From positions 186,001 through 250,000 of the forward strand of contig NZ_FNRQ01000002.1 in NCBI RefSeq assembly GCF_900107685.1: a stretch of DNA of 64,000 nucleotides. Direction: 5' to 3'. Made by a program: the position numbers and the translations under genes. Source of the DNA: Paraburkholderia sartisoli (GTDB lineage Bacteria; Pseudomonadota; Gammaproteobacteria; Burkholderiales; Burkholderiaceae). This document shows, piece after piece, positions 55,621 to 64,000 of the stretch (its first letter is position 1; the number at the start of each line of letters is the position of its first letter). The notes under the pieces were generated by a model that had not been told where the DNA came from, searched no databases, and saw only the letters and a program-made list of their open reading frames with translations.

Positions 55621-56453
55621 GGTTGTCTGTTTGAAGAATGAGAGAGGTCGCGTTGCGTCGACGGGATCAGCGCTTCGTGTTCACCGTCGCGGATCAGGAC
55701 AAGCGGATAACCAAACGCGCGGCTCGCGAGCGTCGGCGTGAGCACGTCGCGGACCGGGCCCGCGTGGGCCGTGCCGTTTCCGTCGAGCAGCAACGCATGC
55801 GTGGCAAAGCGGCGCGCCAGGTTGAGGTCGTGACACGAGAAAATCACGCTGCGTGGCGAATGCGCCGATGGCTGCACCCACTTCGTCAGCGCTTCGAGAC
55901 AGTCGATCTGATGATGCAGGTCGAGATGTGAAAGCGGTTCGTCGAGCAGCAACAGCGGCGCGTCCTGACACAGCACCGCCGCGAGCGCCACGCGCTGGCG
56001 CTCGCCGCCCGACAGCGACAGCACGTCGCGCGCCTTGAGCGACGCGAGGCCGAGCGTGTCGAGCGCGGCATGCGCCGCCGCGCGATCTTCAGCACGCTCC
56101 CAGCCCCAGCCATCGAGATGCGGGAAACGGTTGAGCATCACGATCTCGAGGACACTCGCGCTGAACGCGTCGCGCTCGCCTTGCGGCATCAGCGCACGAC
56201 GCCGCGCGAGCTTCGCGGGCGACCATGTCGTGACATGCAGGCCATCGAGTTCGACGTGACCGCTCGCGGGTTCGAGCAAACCGGCGAGCGCGGAAATCAG
56301 CGTGGTCTTTCCGGCGCCGTTCGGACCCGCGATGCACCACACCTCGCCCGGATGAAACGTGTGCGTGAAATCGTCGAGTAACGTGCGTGTACCGGCGCGC
56401 AGCGTGACGCGTTGCGCGGCCAGTGTCGAAGCGGCGAAAGCGTGTGCGTTCAT
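55617..56453 (-). CDS. btuD: Cobalamin ABC transporter ATPase
   Basis: 278 residues. The Walker A motif GPNGAGKTT is at 43-51, the signature LSLSGGERQRVALA is near 144-157, Walker B is LLLLDEPLSHLD near 165-176 and the switch His is in IFSCHDLNLA near 205. This class energises FecCD-type importers of B12 and siderophores. The ATG overlaps the btuC stop (ATGA). Cobalamin specificity is inferred from the flanking cob genes and the upstream B12 riboswitch. Confidence 0.93.
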   Translation of the reverse strand: MNAHAFAASTLAAQRVTLRAGTRTLLDDFTHTFHPGEVWCIAGPNGAGKTTLISALAGLLEPASGHVELDGLHVTTWSPAKLARRRALMPQGERDAFSASVLEIVMLNRFPHLDGWGWERAEDRAAAHAALDTLGLASLKARDVLSLSGGERQRVALAAVLCQDAPLLLLDEPLSHLDLHHQIDCLEALTKWVQPSAHSPRSVIFSCHDLNLARRFATHALLLDGNGTAHAGPVRDVLTPTLASRAFGYPLVLIRDGEHEALIPSTQRDLSHSSNRQP

Positions 56454-57532
56454 CCTCGCCGCCTGTGTAACAGCATCCAGAGGAACACCGGCACGCCCGC
56501 GAGCGCGGTGATCACGCCGACCGGCAACTGCGCGGGCGCGATGACCGTCCGCGCGACGAGATCGGCGGCCATCACGGCGAGACCGCCCGCAAGCGCGGCG
56601 GCGGGCAGCAGCATGCGCTGGTCGTTGCCGAATGCGAGCCGCAGCATATGCGGCACGACGAGGCCGACAAAGCCAATCGTGCCGCCCGTCGTCACTGCGG
56701 CAGCCGCCGCGAGCGACGCGACGAGATACACGCGCAGCCGCAGGCGCATGACCGGCACGCCGAGTGCCTGGGCGGCTGCATCGCCGCGCAGCAGCACGTT
56801 CAGCTGCGCGGCGGCCGGCACGATCGCCGTCAGCGCGACGACGAGCGCGCAGAGCGCGACCCACGGCATGCCGCCGCCGTTGAGGTCACCGGTCAGCCAG
56901 AACAGCATGCCGCGCAGACGGCTCTCGGGCGCGACGCTCAGCAGCAACGTGATGACCGCGCCCCAGCCCGCCGCGATCACCGCGCCCGTCAGCAGGAGAC
57001 GCGGCGACGCATCCTGCGGCTCGCCACGCCACAACTCGCGTCGCGCGAGACCGAGCACCAGCAGGATCGACGCGAACGCGCCGGCAAACGCGCTGGCGTC
57101 TACGATCCACCACGCGTATCCGATGATCATCGCGACGAGCGCGAAGCTCGCGGCGCCACCCGAGACGCCGAGCACATACGGCTCGGCGAGCGGATTGCGC
57201 AGCAACACCTGAAGCAGCGCGCCCGCGACCGCGAGCAGCGCGCCGCACGCGAAGCCGGCCAGCGCGCGGGGCAGACGCAGCGTGCGCACGATCTCGATGG
57301 CCAGGTCCGGCGACGACGAACCCAGCGAAGCAGCCGTGCCCGGATGCCAGGGCATCAACGCGCCAACGACGCGCAACGGCCCAAGCGCGACGCTGCCCAA
57401 CGCGAGCGACGCCACGAACACGAGCAACGCGAGCACGGCGAGCCCGCACCAGATCGCGAGGGCGCGTCGCGCGCTCATGCTGGTGGCGGGACGCATCGCC
57501 GCGCGGTTCATCGCGACGCGCTCAGACGGCAT
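56450..57532 (-). CDS. btuC: Cobalamin ABC transporter permease (FecCD family)
   Basis: 360 residues with about ten membrane helices. RLPRALAGFACGALLAVAGALLQVLLRNPLAEPYVLG in pieces near 86-122 is the FecCD signature, with GGTIGFVGLVVPHMLRLAFG near 282-301 as the conserved coupling region. Another start a few codons in (MNRAAMRP at residue 8) is possible. It forms the BtuC2D2 importer with the next gene. It begins 36 nt after the btuB stop. Confidence 0.93.
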   Translation of the reverse strand: MPSERVAMNRAAMRPATSMSARRALAIWCGLAVLALLVFVASLALGSVALGPLRVVGALMPWHPGTAASLGSSSPDLAIEIVRTLRLPRALAGFACGALLAVAGALLQVLLRNPLAEPYVLGVSGGAASFALVAMIIGYAWWIVDASAFAGAFASILLVLGLARRELWRGEPQDASPRLLLTGAVIAAGWGAVITLLLSVAPESRLRGMLFWLTGDLNGGGMPWVALCALVVALTAIVPAAAQLNVLLRGDAAAQALGVPVMRLRLRVYLVASLAAAAAVTTGGTIGFVGLVVPHMLRLAFGNDQRMLLPAAALAGGLAVMAADLVARTVIAPAQLPVGVITALAGVPVFLWMLLHRRRG

Positions 57533-57568
57533 GCCGGCTCACCCCGCGAACCGCTCGTGCAAGACGTC

Positions 57569-59506
57569 TCACTGCTGCTGCCAGCCGAGCGTGAGATACG
57601 CGCCGCGTCGCGGCGTGTTGTACGTGTAGGCCAGTTCATAGTCCTTGTCGAAGAGATTCTGGATCTGCGCGGCCACGTACCACGACTTCGTGATCGCGTA
57701 GCGCGCCGAGAGGTTCACGACGCCATAGCCGCCGAGCGTCGCACCGCTGTCGTCACGCTCGCCGCTCACGAGCCACTCGCCGCCCACGCGCCAGCCGCCG
57801 ATGTCGCGATTCGCGGAAAACGAAGCGAAGTGTCGCGCGCGACGGTTCAGGTCGGTGTTCGTGTCTTCGTCGACGGGATTCTGGAACGTGAGCGCCGCGC
57901 GCACGTCCGTCCTGCCGACATGACCGCTCCATGATCCCTCGACGCCCTGCACTTTCGCGCGCCCCACGTTCTGCGCGACGAACACACCCGGGCTCATCTG
58001 CTGATATTCGATCAGGTTCGTGTAGCGCGTCTCGAACGCCGTGAGCTTCAGCACGCCCAGCGCGCTCGACGCGTACTGCAACGCCGCCTCGACCGAGTGG
58101 CTGTGTTCCGGCTTGATCGACGGATTGCCGCTAAACGGGTAGTACAGGTCGTTGAAAGTCGGCGCACGGAACGCGTCCGACCAGCTTGCAGTCACCTTCC
58201 AGTGCTCCGTGACATCGTATCCGTAGCCGAGATAGTAACTGTTCGCGCCGCCGAAATCGGAGTACTGGTCGCGCCGCACGTGTACCTGGAACTGGCTGCC
58301 GCCAAAGCGTCCCGTATAACCCGCAAAGCCCGAATTCACATGACGGTCGGGCGCGCCGTAGTCGTTCGAATCGAGGCGCTGGTCGAGATGTTCGTAGCCC
58401 AGCTGGAGCTTTTGCCGCGGCGCGAACGTGAAATCGTTCTGCCACGTGTACTGGCGGTTGTCGGTGTCGAAGTGATCCGTGTAGACGCCGTTCAGCGCAG
58501 TGTTGCTGCGGTCGTTGCCGGCGGCGACGATCACGTGCGTCGTCCACCAGTCGGTCACGCGTCCGTTGGCGAACGCCGAAGCGAGCTGGACCTTGCTGTA
58601 CATGTTGTTGAGATCGGTCGGCGCGCCGTACGGATTGTCGAAGCTGTCGTTGCCGTTCGACTGGAGGTAACGCACGCCCACGTCCCATTTATCGTTGAAG
58701 CGATGGCGCAAGGACGCCGAGACACTTTCGTTCAGATAGCCGTTCGCGTTCGGATTGACCGGCGCAAGCGCGGGGTTGATCGACGAAAAGCCGTCGTCCT
58801 TCGCGCGCGCGATCGAAACGCTGAAGGTCGTCTTGCCCTCGCTGTCGAGCGCGCCGTCGACGCCCGCCTGCTGCCGTTGCGTGTGATAGCTGCCGTATTC
58901 GACGGAAAAATTGAAGCGCGGCGGATGGTTGCCGCCACTCTTCGTAAACACCTGCACGACGCCGCCGACCGCGCCCGATCCGTACAGCGCCGACACGTTG
59001 CCGTTCACCACCTCGACGTGATCGATCTGGTCGAGCGGAAGCTGCTCGATCTGCGCGTTGCCGAGGCTCACGGAATCGACGCGCACGCCGTCGATCAGCA
59101 CGAGCGACTGCTGCGCCGAGGCGCCCCGCAAAAAGAGGCTCGCCGGCGAGCCCGGACCGCCGTTGCGCACGACCTGCGCGCCCGGCGCGAGCTGCAGCAG
59201 GCCTGGCAGATCGCGTGCGGTCGTATCGGCGATGTCCTGCTGGTCAAATTGGGTCGTCTGCGGAATGGCGTCCGCGAGCGATTGCGGTCCGCGCGCGGCG
59301 GTGACCACGATGGGCGCGAGCGTCGCCTTCGCCGGTTCCGGCGCGGATGGGGCTGCGGGCGTGGACGCCGTGGCGTCCTGTGCCGACGTCTGCGCGACCG
59401 GGTGCGTGGATGCGGGTGTGTCGTCCGTCTGGGCGGACTGGGCCAGTGCGGCAAGCGGCAGGCCGGTCAGGGCGAGCAGCGCCGCGCGGGCGATGTGCGT
59501 GGACAT
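57569..59506 (-). CDS. btuB: TonB-dependent outer membrane cobalamin receptor
   Basis: 645 residues. A signal peptide ends near residue 22 (ALA-QSAQ). A Thr/Ala/Pro-rich spacer follows, then a Ton-box-like APIVVTAARG near 63-72. The plug domain runs to about 190 (LLQLAPGAQVVRNGGPG, VNGNVSALYGSGAVGGVVQVF) and a 22-strand barrel follows. The last residues GWQQQ are not the usual terminal Phe/Trp, a small oddity. It imports corrinoids using TonB energy. Translation or transcription is very likely controlled by the cobalamin riboswitch just upstream. Confidence 0.93.
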   Translation of the reverse strand: MSTHIARAALLALTGLPLAALAQSAQTDDTPASTHPVAQTSAQDATASTPAAPSAPEPAKATLAPIVVTAARGPQSLADAIPQTTQFDQQDIADTTARDLPGLLQLAPGAQVVRNGGPGSPASLFLRGASAQQSLVLIDGVRVDSVSLGNAQIEQLPLDQIDHVEVVNGNVSALYGSGAVGGVVQVFTKSGGNHPPRFNFSVEYGSYHTQRQQAGVDGALDSEGKTTFSVSIARAKDDGFSSINPALAPVNPNANGYLNESVSASLRHRFNDKWDVGVRYLQSNGNDSFDNPYGAPTDLNNMYSKVQLASAFANGRVTDWWTTHVIVAAGNDRSNTALNGVYTDHFDTDNRQYTWQNDFTFAPRQKLQLGYEHLDQRLDSNDYGAPDRHVNSGFAGYTGRFGGSQFQVHVRRDQYSDFGGANSYYLGYGYDVTEHWKVTASWSDAFRAPTFNDLYYPFSGNPSIKPEHSHSVEAALQYASSALGVLKLTAFETRYTNLIEYQQMSPGVFVAQNVGRAKVQGVEGSWSGHVGRTDVRAALTFQNPVDEDTNTDLNRRARHFASFSANRDIGGWRVGGEWLVSGERDDSGATLGGYGVVNLSARYAITKSWYVAAQIQNLFDKDYELAYTYNTPRRGAYLTLGWQQQ

Positions 59507-59621
59507 CCGGTGAATTCCTGTAGCTGGGGTACGCGGCCTGCTTCCCCGCAGGTCATTGCGTGACAGGACGACCGCGCGTCGCGAGACAGACAGCTGCCGC
59601 GCGCGAACGACGCCCTTCCCT

Positions 59622-59812
59622 CTGGCCGGTATCCGGGCTGGCGACGCGTCGATCCGCCTTCCCACGCATGAATGCGCAGTGGCACAGCGCGCTTTTGACG
59701 GCGCGTATCGGATCGACTTGCGGGAAATAACGCGGTCGCTTACCGTTGCGGGGGCAGCACAGGTTGGCGCGATCGCAATGCCGCGCGCCCTGTTTCCCGT
59801 TTAACCGCGCGA
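59622..59812 (-). promoter_or_regulatory. Cobalamin (AdoCbl) riboswitch of the btuB operon
   Basis: Read on the minus strand, the elements occur in consensus order. They are an AAACGGGAAACAGG-like P3 region, the conserved core gctgcccccgcaacggtaa (59741-59759 region), gccactg...cgtgggaaggcgg (near 59650-59683), and the B12 box agcccggataccggcc (59639-59624). The element lies about 120 nt before the btuB ATG and would repress btuB and the downstream btuCD-cobTSC genes when B12 is plentiful. Confidence 0.93.
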
Positions 59813-59845
59813 CATGAAAATGCGCGCGGGCACCAAAGTGCCGCA

Positions 59846-59874
59846 AGTGTAGGAGCGGCCCGCTTTAGCGTCAA
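59846..59874 (-). promoter_or_regulatory. Sigma70 promoter of the btuB operon
   Basis: On the minus strand TTGACG (59874-59869) and TACACT (59851-59846) are separated by exactly 17 bp. Transcription would begin about 25 nt before the riboswitch. Confidence 0.7.
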
Positions 59875-60040
59875 GAAAGCGGCGCTCACTGCAATTCGCG
59901 TGCGCGCCGATTTGTGCGATTCCCGCGTTTTGCAGGCATAAAACTCGCATAAAGCGAGGTTGTTACGTCTGGAAACGAGACAATTGTCGGAACCTGCGAC
60001 ATTCCGCGCTAGAATGCCGTGTCTTTAGAGGACGCAGCAC

Positions 60041-60421
60041 ATGCTCAACGAACTCGAAACACTTTCACAGAATATTGGCCGGCTGATCGAAATCAGCCAG
60101 CGTCATCACGAGGCGCGCCGCGCGCTCGAAGAGCAACTCGCCCAGGCGCGCGCGGAATGCGAGGCCACGCGCGTTGAACTCGAGCAGATCCGCGAAGCGC
60201 GCAACGCGCTGCAGGCGGAACGCGACACGCTCTCGTCGAAGATCGACGACGCACAGGTCCGCCTGAACGCCATCCTCGAAAAACTCCCGCGCGCGCGATC
60301 GCATGCCGAGCCGGACAACCAGCTCGACCTGCTCGCTCCCCCTCAGAACGATCGCGAGGATCACGAGGAGGAAGCCGGGGAAGCCGGCCGCGAAGTCACC
60401 CGCCACGGAGAAAATGCATGA
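60041..60421 (+). CDS. ZapB-like coiled-coil protein upstream of zapA
   Basis: 126 residues. Residues about 5-90 form one continuous heptad-rich coiled coil (LETLSQNIGRLIEISQRHHEARR, then Ala/Glu/Arg-rich helix to LNAILEKLPRAR), and the tail is acidic. No enzyme motif or signal is present. Its stop overlaps the zapA start (ATGA). Position and shape suggest a ZapA partner at the FtsZ ring, as ZapB is in gamma-proteobacteria, but sequence similarity to ZapB is not evident by eye. TAGAAT at 60010-60015 is a possible -10 box. Confidence 0.75.
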   Translation: MLNELETLSQNIGRLIEISQRHHEARRALEEQLAQARAECEATRVELEQIREARNALQAERDTLSSKIDDAQVRLNAILEKLPRARSHAEPDNQLDLLAPPQNDREDHEEEAGEAGREVTRHGENA

Positions 60422-60732
60422 CCACGAAGCAGATCGAAGTCTCGATTCTCGGCCAGCCGTATCGTCTCGCCTGTTCGCCGGAAACCGAAGGCGCGCTGCT
60501 CGAAGCCGTGGCACGCGTCGATGCCGAAATGTCGAAGATCCGTTCGGGCAGCAACGTGCGCGGCCAGGACCGTATTGCAGTGATGGCCGCGCTGTCGCTG
60601 GCATCGGAACTGCTTAAGCTGCAGGCTAGCGTGCGGCACGGAGAATCTTTTCCCGCTGAGGAAATCCGGCGTACAATGCATTCAATGAACGAGCAGCTGG
60701 GCGCAGTCATCCAGCAGTACGGCGTGCATTGA
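60418..60732 (+). CDS. zapA: Cell division protein ZapA
   Basis: 104 residues. The N-terminal globular part is KQIEVSILGQPYRLACSPETEGALLEAVARVD in pieces (4-35), the ZapA signature with LGxxYxLxCxxxxxxxLxxAA. A helical C-terminal half (RIAVMAALSLASELLKLQ near 52-69) makes the tetramer. It bundles FtsZ filaments at midcell. It overlaps the upstream coiled-coil gene by 4 nt and is followed by 6S RNA, a common betaproteobacterial and gammaproteobacterial order. Confidence 0.93.
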   Translation: MTTKQIEVSILGQPYRLACSPETEGALLEAVARVDAEMSKIRSGSNVRGQDRIAVMAALSLASELLKLQASVRHGESFPAEEIRRTMHSMNEQLGAVIQQYGVH

Positions 60733-60860
60733 AATTGCAGTGCCGGCGCGGTACACATTTTGTAGTCAATGTTTTTAAAGTCCGGTCATGTGACCGCTCT
60801 TCGAGTTCGGCGCAATGTACTCATGAGGTCGTGGCGCGTCTGGATTCACCTCGTTTTACC

Positions 60861-61040
60861 TTCCCTGCCTGGTTTGCCAAGGTCATATATTCCTTGAACC
60901 AATGCCATGTGCACGGTTGTGGAAATTTGCAGCACGGGCGTGCGCGTCACTCTGTCTGATGTACCCGAAGTGCGGCTAACTGCGACCAATTCTGAACCCC
61001 CGGTTCAGGATGCCGGCCTAGCGGCTATGGCGGGGACCTA
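60861..61040 (+). ncRNA. ssrS: 6S RNA
   Basis: The element begins ttccctgcctggtttgcc and continues with ggtcatatattccttgaacc, the typical betaproteobacterial 6S 5' half. It ends in gctatggcgggga, whose ggcgggg can pair with the 5' ccctgcc to close the molecule. Length is about 178 nt. It lies directly downstream of zapA and before an EVE gene, the conserved ssrS location. 6S RNA binds sigma70 RNA polymerase in stationary phase. Exact ends are estimated. Confidence 0.85.
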
Positions 61041-61044
61041 TTCA

Positions 61045-61075
61045 ACGGCATCGGACACTCGTCCGGTGCCGTTTT
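61045..61075 (+). terminator. Terminator after 6S RNA
   Basis: acggcatcgga / tccggtgccgt (one G-U pair), 6-nt loop, then TTTTC. Confidence 0.75.
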
Positions 61076-61124
61076 CATTTGTGCCCCTGCTTTCCTCTCT
61101 CTACTTCAACGTTCATATCGACTC

Positions 61125-61583
61125 ATGCGCTACTGGCTGATGAAGTCCGAACCGGACGAAGCAAGCATCGATCACCTCGCAGAGGCGCCGCATCACACGT
61201 TACCGTGGACAGGCGTGCGCAACTATCAGGCGCGCAACTTCATGCGCGACACGATGCAGGTCGGCGACGGGGTGCTCTTCTACCATTCGAGCTGCCCGGA
61301 GCCTGGCATTGCGGGCATCGCGGCGGTCGCATCGACGCCCTACCCCGATCCCACGCAGTTCGACAGGAAAAGCCCGTACTACGATCCGAAATCGGATCAC
61401 GAAACGCCGCGCTGGACGCTCGTCGATGTCGTCTTCAAGCAGAAGATCGCGTTGATTCCGCTCGCGACGCTGCGCGAGCATCCCGAACTCGCGGACATGC
61501 GCGTGCTGGCGAAAGGCAACCGGCTGTCGATCACACCCGTCACCGAAGCCGAATGGCGCTTCATCACGAAGCATCTGGCGTGA
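61125..61583 (+). CDS. EVE domain-containing protein
   Basis: 152 residues, a single EVE domain (PUA-like fold). The start MRYWLMKSEPDEASI and the motifs WTGVRNYQARNFMRD near 29-43, GDGVLFYHSSCPEPGIAGIAAV in pieces near 48-68, and the C-terminal L-x-I-T-P-V-T-E-A-E-W are typical of the YHS/thymocyte nuclear protein 1-like group. EVE domains are thought to bind modified nucleic acid bases. No ribosome site precedes the ATG. Confidence 0.9.
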   Translation: MRYWLMKSEPDEASIDHLAEAPHHTLPWTGVRNYQARNFMRDTMQVGDGVLFYHSSCPEPGIAGIAAVASTPYPDPTQFDRKSPYYDPKSDHETPRWTLVDVVFKQKIALIPLATLREHPELADMRVLAKGNRLSITPVTEAEWRFITKHLA

Positions 61584-61763
61584 GCGTGCCCGCACGATTT
61601 GTGTAATCGGATATTGCCCGCGGGAACCGTATCGCCTGACAGACGCCTAACAGTTCCGCAAGCGTCGTGCCCGTTCGCGGCATGACGCGGCCGTGAAGGC
61701 ACTGGATGGCGCACCGGCGCCGAACCCTTCGCGTGCAACCCGCTCAAGAAGGAACTCATCAAA

Positions 61764-62486
61764 ATGACCCGAAAAACCGCACTCGCTGTCGCCTTCGCGC
61801 TGGCGTCCGCCACGCCGCTCGCACTCTCGCTCGCGCCCGCCACCGCCCTGGCCCAGACGGTCGTGCAGAATCCGCCGTCGGGCGTGCTGTCGCTGTCCGC
61901 ACAGGCCAGCGCCGACGTGCCGCAGGATGTCGTCAACATCACGCTCTTCTACGAGCAGGAAGCGGCCGATCCCGGCTCGCTCACCAGCACGCTGAACCAG
62001 CGCGCCGATTCGGCGCTGCAAAAGGCGAAAGGCGTCGCGGGCGTGACGGCGCGCACCGGTTCGTTCTCGATCTATCCTTCCACCGATCGTGACGGGCGCA
62101 TTTCCGCGTGGCGTGGCCGCACGGAGGTGCAGCTCGAATCGCACGACTTCGCCGCTGCATCGAAGCTCGCGGGGCAACTGTCTTCGGTGATGCAGGTCGG
62201 CAACGTGTCGTTCTCGCTGTCGCCGGAAGCGCAGCGCGCCGCCGAACAGAAGCTGACCGGCCAGGCGATCGCATCGTTCCGGCAGCAGGCGAAATCGTCG
62301 GCTGAAGCGTTCGGCTACAGCAGCTATACGATTCGCGAAGTCAACGTCGGGCGCACCGGCGTGATGCCGCGTCCGATGATGATGATGAGCGCCCGCGCCG
62401 ATGCGAAGGCCGCCGCGCCGATGCCGCTCGAAGGCGGGACGTCGACCGTGACCGTCAACGTGTCGGGCTCCGTGCAGATGAAGTAA
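61764..62486 (+). CDS. SIMPL domain (DUF541) periplasmic protein
   Basis: 240 residues. The ATG follows AAGGA. A signal peptide ends near residue 30 (ALA-QTVVQN). The SIMPL/DUF541 domain covers the rest: GVLSLSAQASADVPQDVVNITL near 39-60, LNQRADSALQKAKGVAGV near 79-96, YPSTDRDGRISAWRGRTEVQLES in pieces near 106-128, and the end TSTVTVNVSGSVQMK. Homologues (such as YggE) reduce oxidative damage by an unknown mechanism. It is a single gene. Confidence 0.9.
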   Translation: MTRKTALAVAFALASATPLALSLAPATALAQTVVQNPPSGVLSLSAQASADVPQDVVNITLFYEQEAADPGSLTSTLNQRADSALQKAKGVAGVTARTGSFSIYPSTDRDGRISAWRGRTEVQLESHDFAAASKLAGQLSSVMQVGNVSFSLSPEAQRAAEQKLTGQAIASFRQQAKSSAEAFGYSSYTIREVNVGRTGVMPRPMMMMSARADAKAAAPMPLEGGTSTVTVNVSGSVQMK

Positions 62487-62509
62487 CGCGGCGCGCACAC
62501 CCACCATGT

Positions 62510-62537
62510 GAAACGCCCCGGCATGCCGGGGCGTTTC
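62510..62537. terminator. Bidirectional terminator between SIMPL gene and lgt
   Basis: A perfect palindrome gaaacgccccggca / tgccggggcgtttc between convergent genes. Confidence 0.82.
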
Positions 62538-62573
62538 CATTTCAAGCTTCAGGGTCAGGCAGAAGCGTGCCGG

Positions 62574-63473
62574 TCAGTTCGCGCCCACCGCCGGCTGGCG
62601 GCGACCGCGGCGGTACGCCCACAGCAGCATGAGCACGCCCGCGATCACCATCGGCAGCGACAGCCACTGCCCCATCGAAAGCCCGAGCGCCAGCAATCCG
62701 AGGAAATCGTCCGGCTCGCGCGCGAACTCGACGGTGAAGCGCGCGAGGCCATAACCGATCAGGAACACCGCGGACGCCGCACCCACCGGCCGCGGCTTGC
62801 GCGTGAAGAACCACAGCACGAGGAAGAGCGCGACGCCTTCCAGCGCGATCTCGTACAGCTGCGACGGATGACGCGGCAGCATGTGATAGTGCGCGTACAC
62901 ATCGGCGAGATGCCAGCGCGACGTGAGATCCGGATGCGCCGCCATCCAGCCCGCATCTTCGTTGGCCGCGCTGGGAAACAACATGGCCCACGGCGACGTC
63001 GGGTCCGTCACGCGCCCCCACAGTTCGCCGTTGATGAAGTTGCCAAGACGCCCGGCGGCGAGCCCCGTCGGCACCATCGGCGCGACGAAGTCGGTCACCT
63101 GCAGCCACGTGCGCTTGCGCTGCCACGCGAAGAGCGCCATCGCGAGCGTCACGCCGAGAAAGCCGCCGTGAAACGACATGCCGCCTTCCCAGACCTTGAA
63201 GACGTCGAGCGGATGCGCGAAATACCAGCTTGCCTTGTAGAACAGCACGTAGCCGATCCGGCCGCCGAGAATCGTACCGAGCACGCCGTAGAACAGCATG
63301 TCGTCGATGTCCTTCGCGGTCCAGCCCTGCGCCGCCACGTGCGGCAGCCGCAACCGCAGGCGGCCGACGACGATGGCCGCAATGAACGCCACGAGGTACA
63401 TCAGGCCGTACCAGCGCACCGCGAGCGGTCCCAGATGGATGGCAACGGGATCGAGATTGGGGTGAATGAGCAT
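62574..63473 (-). CDS. lgt: Prolipoprotein diacylglyceryl transferase
   Basis: 299 residues with seven membrane helices. It moves diacylglyceryl from phosphatidylglycerol to the lipobox Cys of prolipoproteins. [13 protein letters not shown] near 99-111 holds the conserved HGG, and the family signature [17 protein letters not shown] near 141-157 holds essential Arg/Asn/Glu residues. HPSQLYE near 202-208 is also conserved. It lies 35 nt downstream of a LysR-type gene in the same direction. Confidence 0.96.
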   Translation of the reverse strand: MLIHPNLDPVAIHLGPLAVRWYGLMYLVAFIAAIVVGRLRLRLPHVAAQGWTAKDIDDMLFYGVLGTILGGRIGYVLFYKASWYFAHPLDVFKVWEGGMSFHGGFLGVTLAMALFAWQRKRTWLQVTDFVAPMVPTGLAAGRLGNFINGELWGRVTDPTSPWAMLFPSAANEDAGWMAAHPDLTSRWHLADVYAHYHMLPRHPSQLYEIALEGVALFLVLWFFTRKPRPVGAASAVFLIGYGLARFTVEFAREPDDFLGLLALGLSMGQWLSLPMVIAGVLMLLWAYRRGRRQPAVGAN

Positions 63474-63508
63474 GTGTTTTTATGGGTGGTTCAACTGCGG
63501 GTTCTGGA

Positions 63509-64000
63509 TCAGCGCCTGCGCGCACGGGTTGACACCGGCTTCGCCGATGACGTTGACGCGGGCTGCGCCTGTGGTTTCGGTTTCGGCTTCGATTGTGGTT
63601 TCGATTTCGGTCCCGTCCGCTCAGACGCCCCGGACGCCGCAAGGTTCGCCACATAGGCGCGCACGATGTCGATAAAGCCCGCGAGCACCGGGCTCACCTC
63701 GCCCGTGCGCCAGACGAGGCCGGTCTCGATGGCGGGCACCGATTCGCGCAACGGACGGTAGACGACGCCGGTGCGCCGCAGGTTACGCAGCGATTGCGGC
63801 ACCAGTGCGACGCCCATGCCAGCCGACACGAGGCTTACGATCGTCTGCATCTGGATGGCTTCCTGGCCGATGCGCGGCGTGAGGCCCGCGACGCCGTAGC
63901 AATCCATAATGATGTCATAAAAGCCTGGCGCGAAACGCCTTGGGAAGATCACGAGCGGCACATCGGCGACGTCGCGCAGGCTGACAGGCGTGTCGCGCCA
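63509..64000 (-). CDS. LysR-type transcriptional regulator (C-terminal part only)
   Basis: The gene enters from the right edge; 163 residues of the effector domain are visible. VSLRDVADVPLVIFPRR, then IVSLVSAGMGVALVPQSL and GVVYRPL are the usual features of the LysR substrate-binding lobe. The HTH half is outside the window, so the target is unknown. The C-terminus carries an unusual Lys/Pro/Gln/Ser-rich tail coded by repeated codons. It precedes lgt. Confidence 0.88.
   Translation of the reverse strand, partial: WRDTPVSLRDVADVPLVIFPRRFAPGFYDIIMDCYGVAGLTPRIGQEAIQMQTIVSLVSAGMGVALVPQSLRNLRRTGVVYRPLRESVPAIETGLVWRTGEVSPVLAGFIDIVRAYVANLAASGASERTGPKSKPQSKPKPKPQAQPASTSSAKPVSTRARRR

Overview
The window is ordinary-looking chromosome from a high-GC betaproteobacterium of the Burkholderiaceae, most likely Paraburkholderia or a close relative. 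The evidence is the strong G/C third-position bias, a Burkholderia-type trimeric porin, a fused hemD-hemX gene, a DUF3460-scpA-panC-panD string, the zapA-6S RNA-EVE order, and a PEP carboxylase with a long basic N-terminal extension. The assignment rests on protein and gene-order recognition only. About 56 protein genes, one 6S RNA, one cobalamin riboswitch and about fourteen terminator hairpins can be supported. I see no rRNA, tRNA, CRISPR, IS element or prophage.

Layout. 1-6.5 kb: the end of an OmpR-type response regulator diverging from a Spy/CpxP-like periplasmic protein, a pirin, a basic amino acid ABC transporter (hisQMP, without its binding-protein gene) and a strongly expressed porin. 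6.6-11.1 kb: glnB and nadE, a DUF482 acyltransferase-like gene coupled to a GIY-YIG protein, and ppa. 11.3-15.2 kb: an aldehyde dehydrogenase, short-chain dehydrogenase and MFS transporter set of unknown substrate. 15.3-19.5 kb: the heme operon hemC-hemDX-hemY. 19.9-26.5 kb: ppc, a methyltransferase divergent from an HTH regulator, and argH. 26.7-27.3 kb: a higBA toxin-antitoxin pair, the clearest accessory insertion. 27.5-33.2 kb: a tandem LprI-like protein, a PLP basic amino acid decarboxylase, dcd, a degenerate SodC-like lipoprotein and apbC. 33.5-43.2 kb: an OmpA-like lipoprotein, a small palindromic repeat array, metG, and tamB-tamA. 43.6-48 kb: DUF3460, scpA, panC, panD, a hotdog thioesterase, an orphan ParA and DoxX.

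48.1-59.9 kb is a complete late-cobalamin and B12-uptake island. It holds cobQ facing cobU-cbiB-cobD-btuF on one side, and btuB-btuC-btuD-cobT-cobS-cobC on the other. A good sigma70 promoter and a cobalamin riboswitch lie ahead of btuB. Together these genes import corrinoids, amidate and attach the aminopropanol arm, activate the lower ligand and assemble coenzyme B12. Corrin ring synthesis and the adenosyltransferase are not in the window. 60-64 kb: a ZapB-like coiled-coil gene, zapA, 6S RNA, an EVE-domain gene, a SIMPL protein, lgt and part of a LysR regulator.

No clearly new multi-gene system was found. The observations most worth following are the SOD-like lipoprotein that has lost most metal ligands, the palindromic repeat array before metG, the higBA insertion next to a compositionally shifted argH 3' end, the PEP carboxylase extension, and the long noncoding leader of hisQMP.
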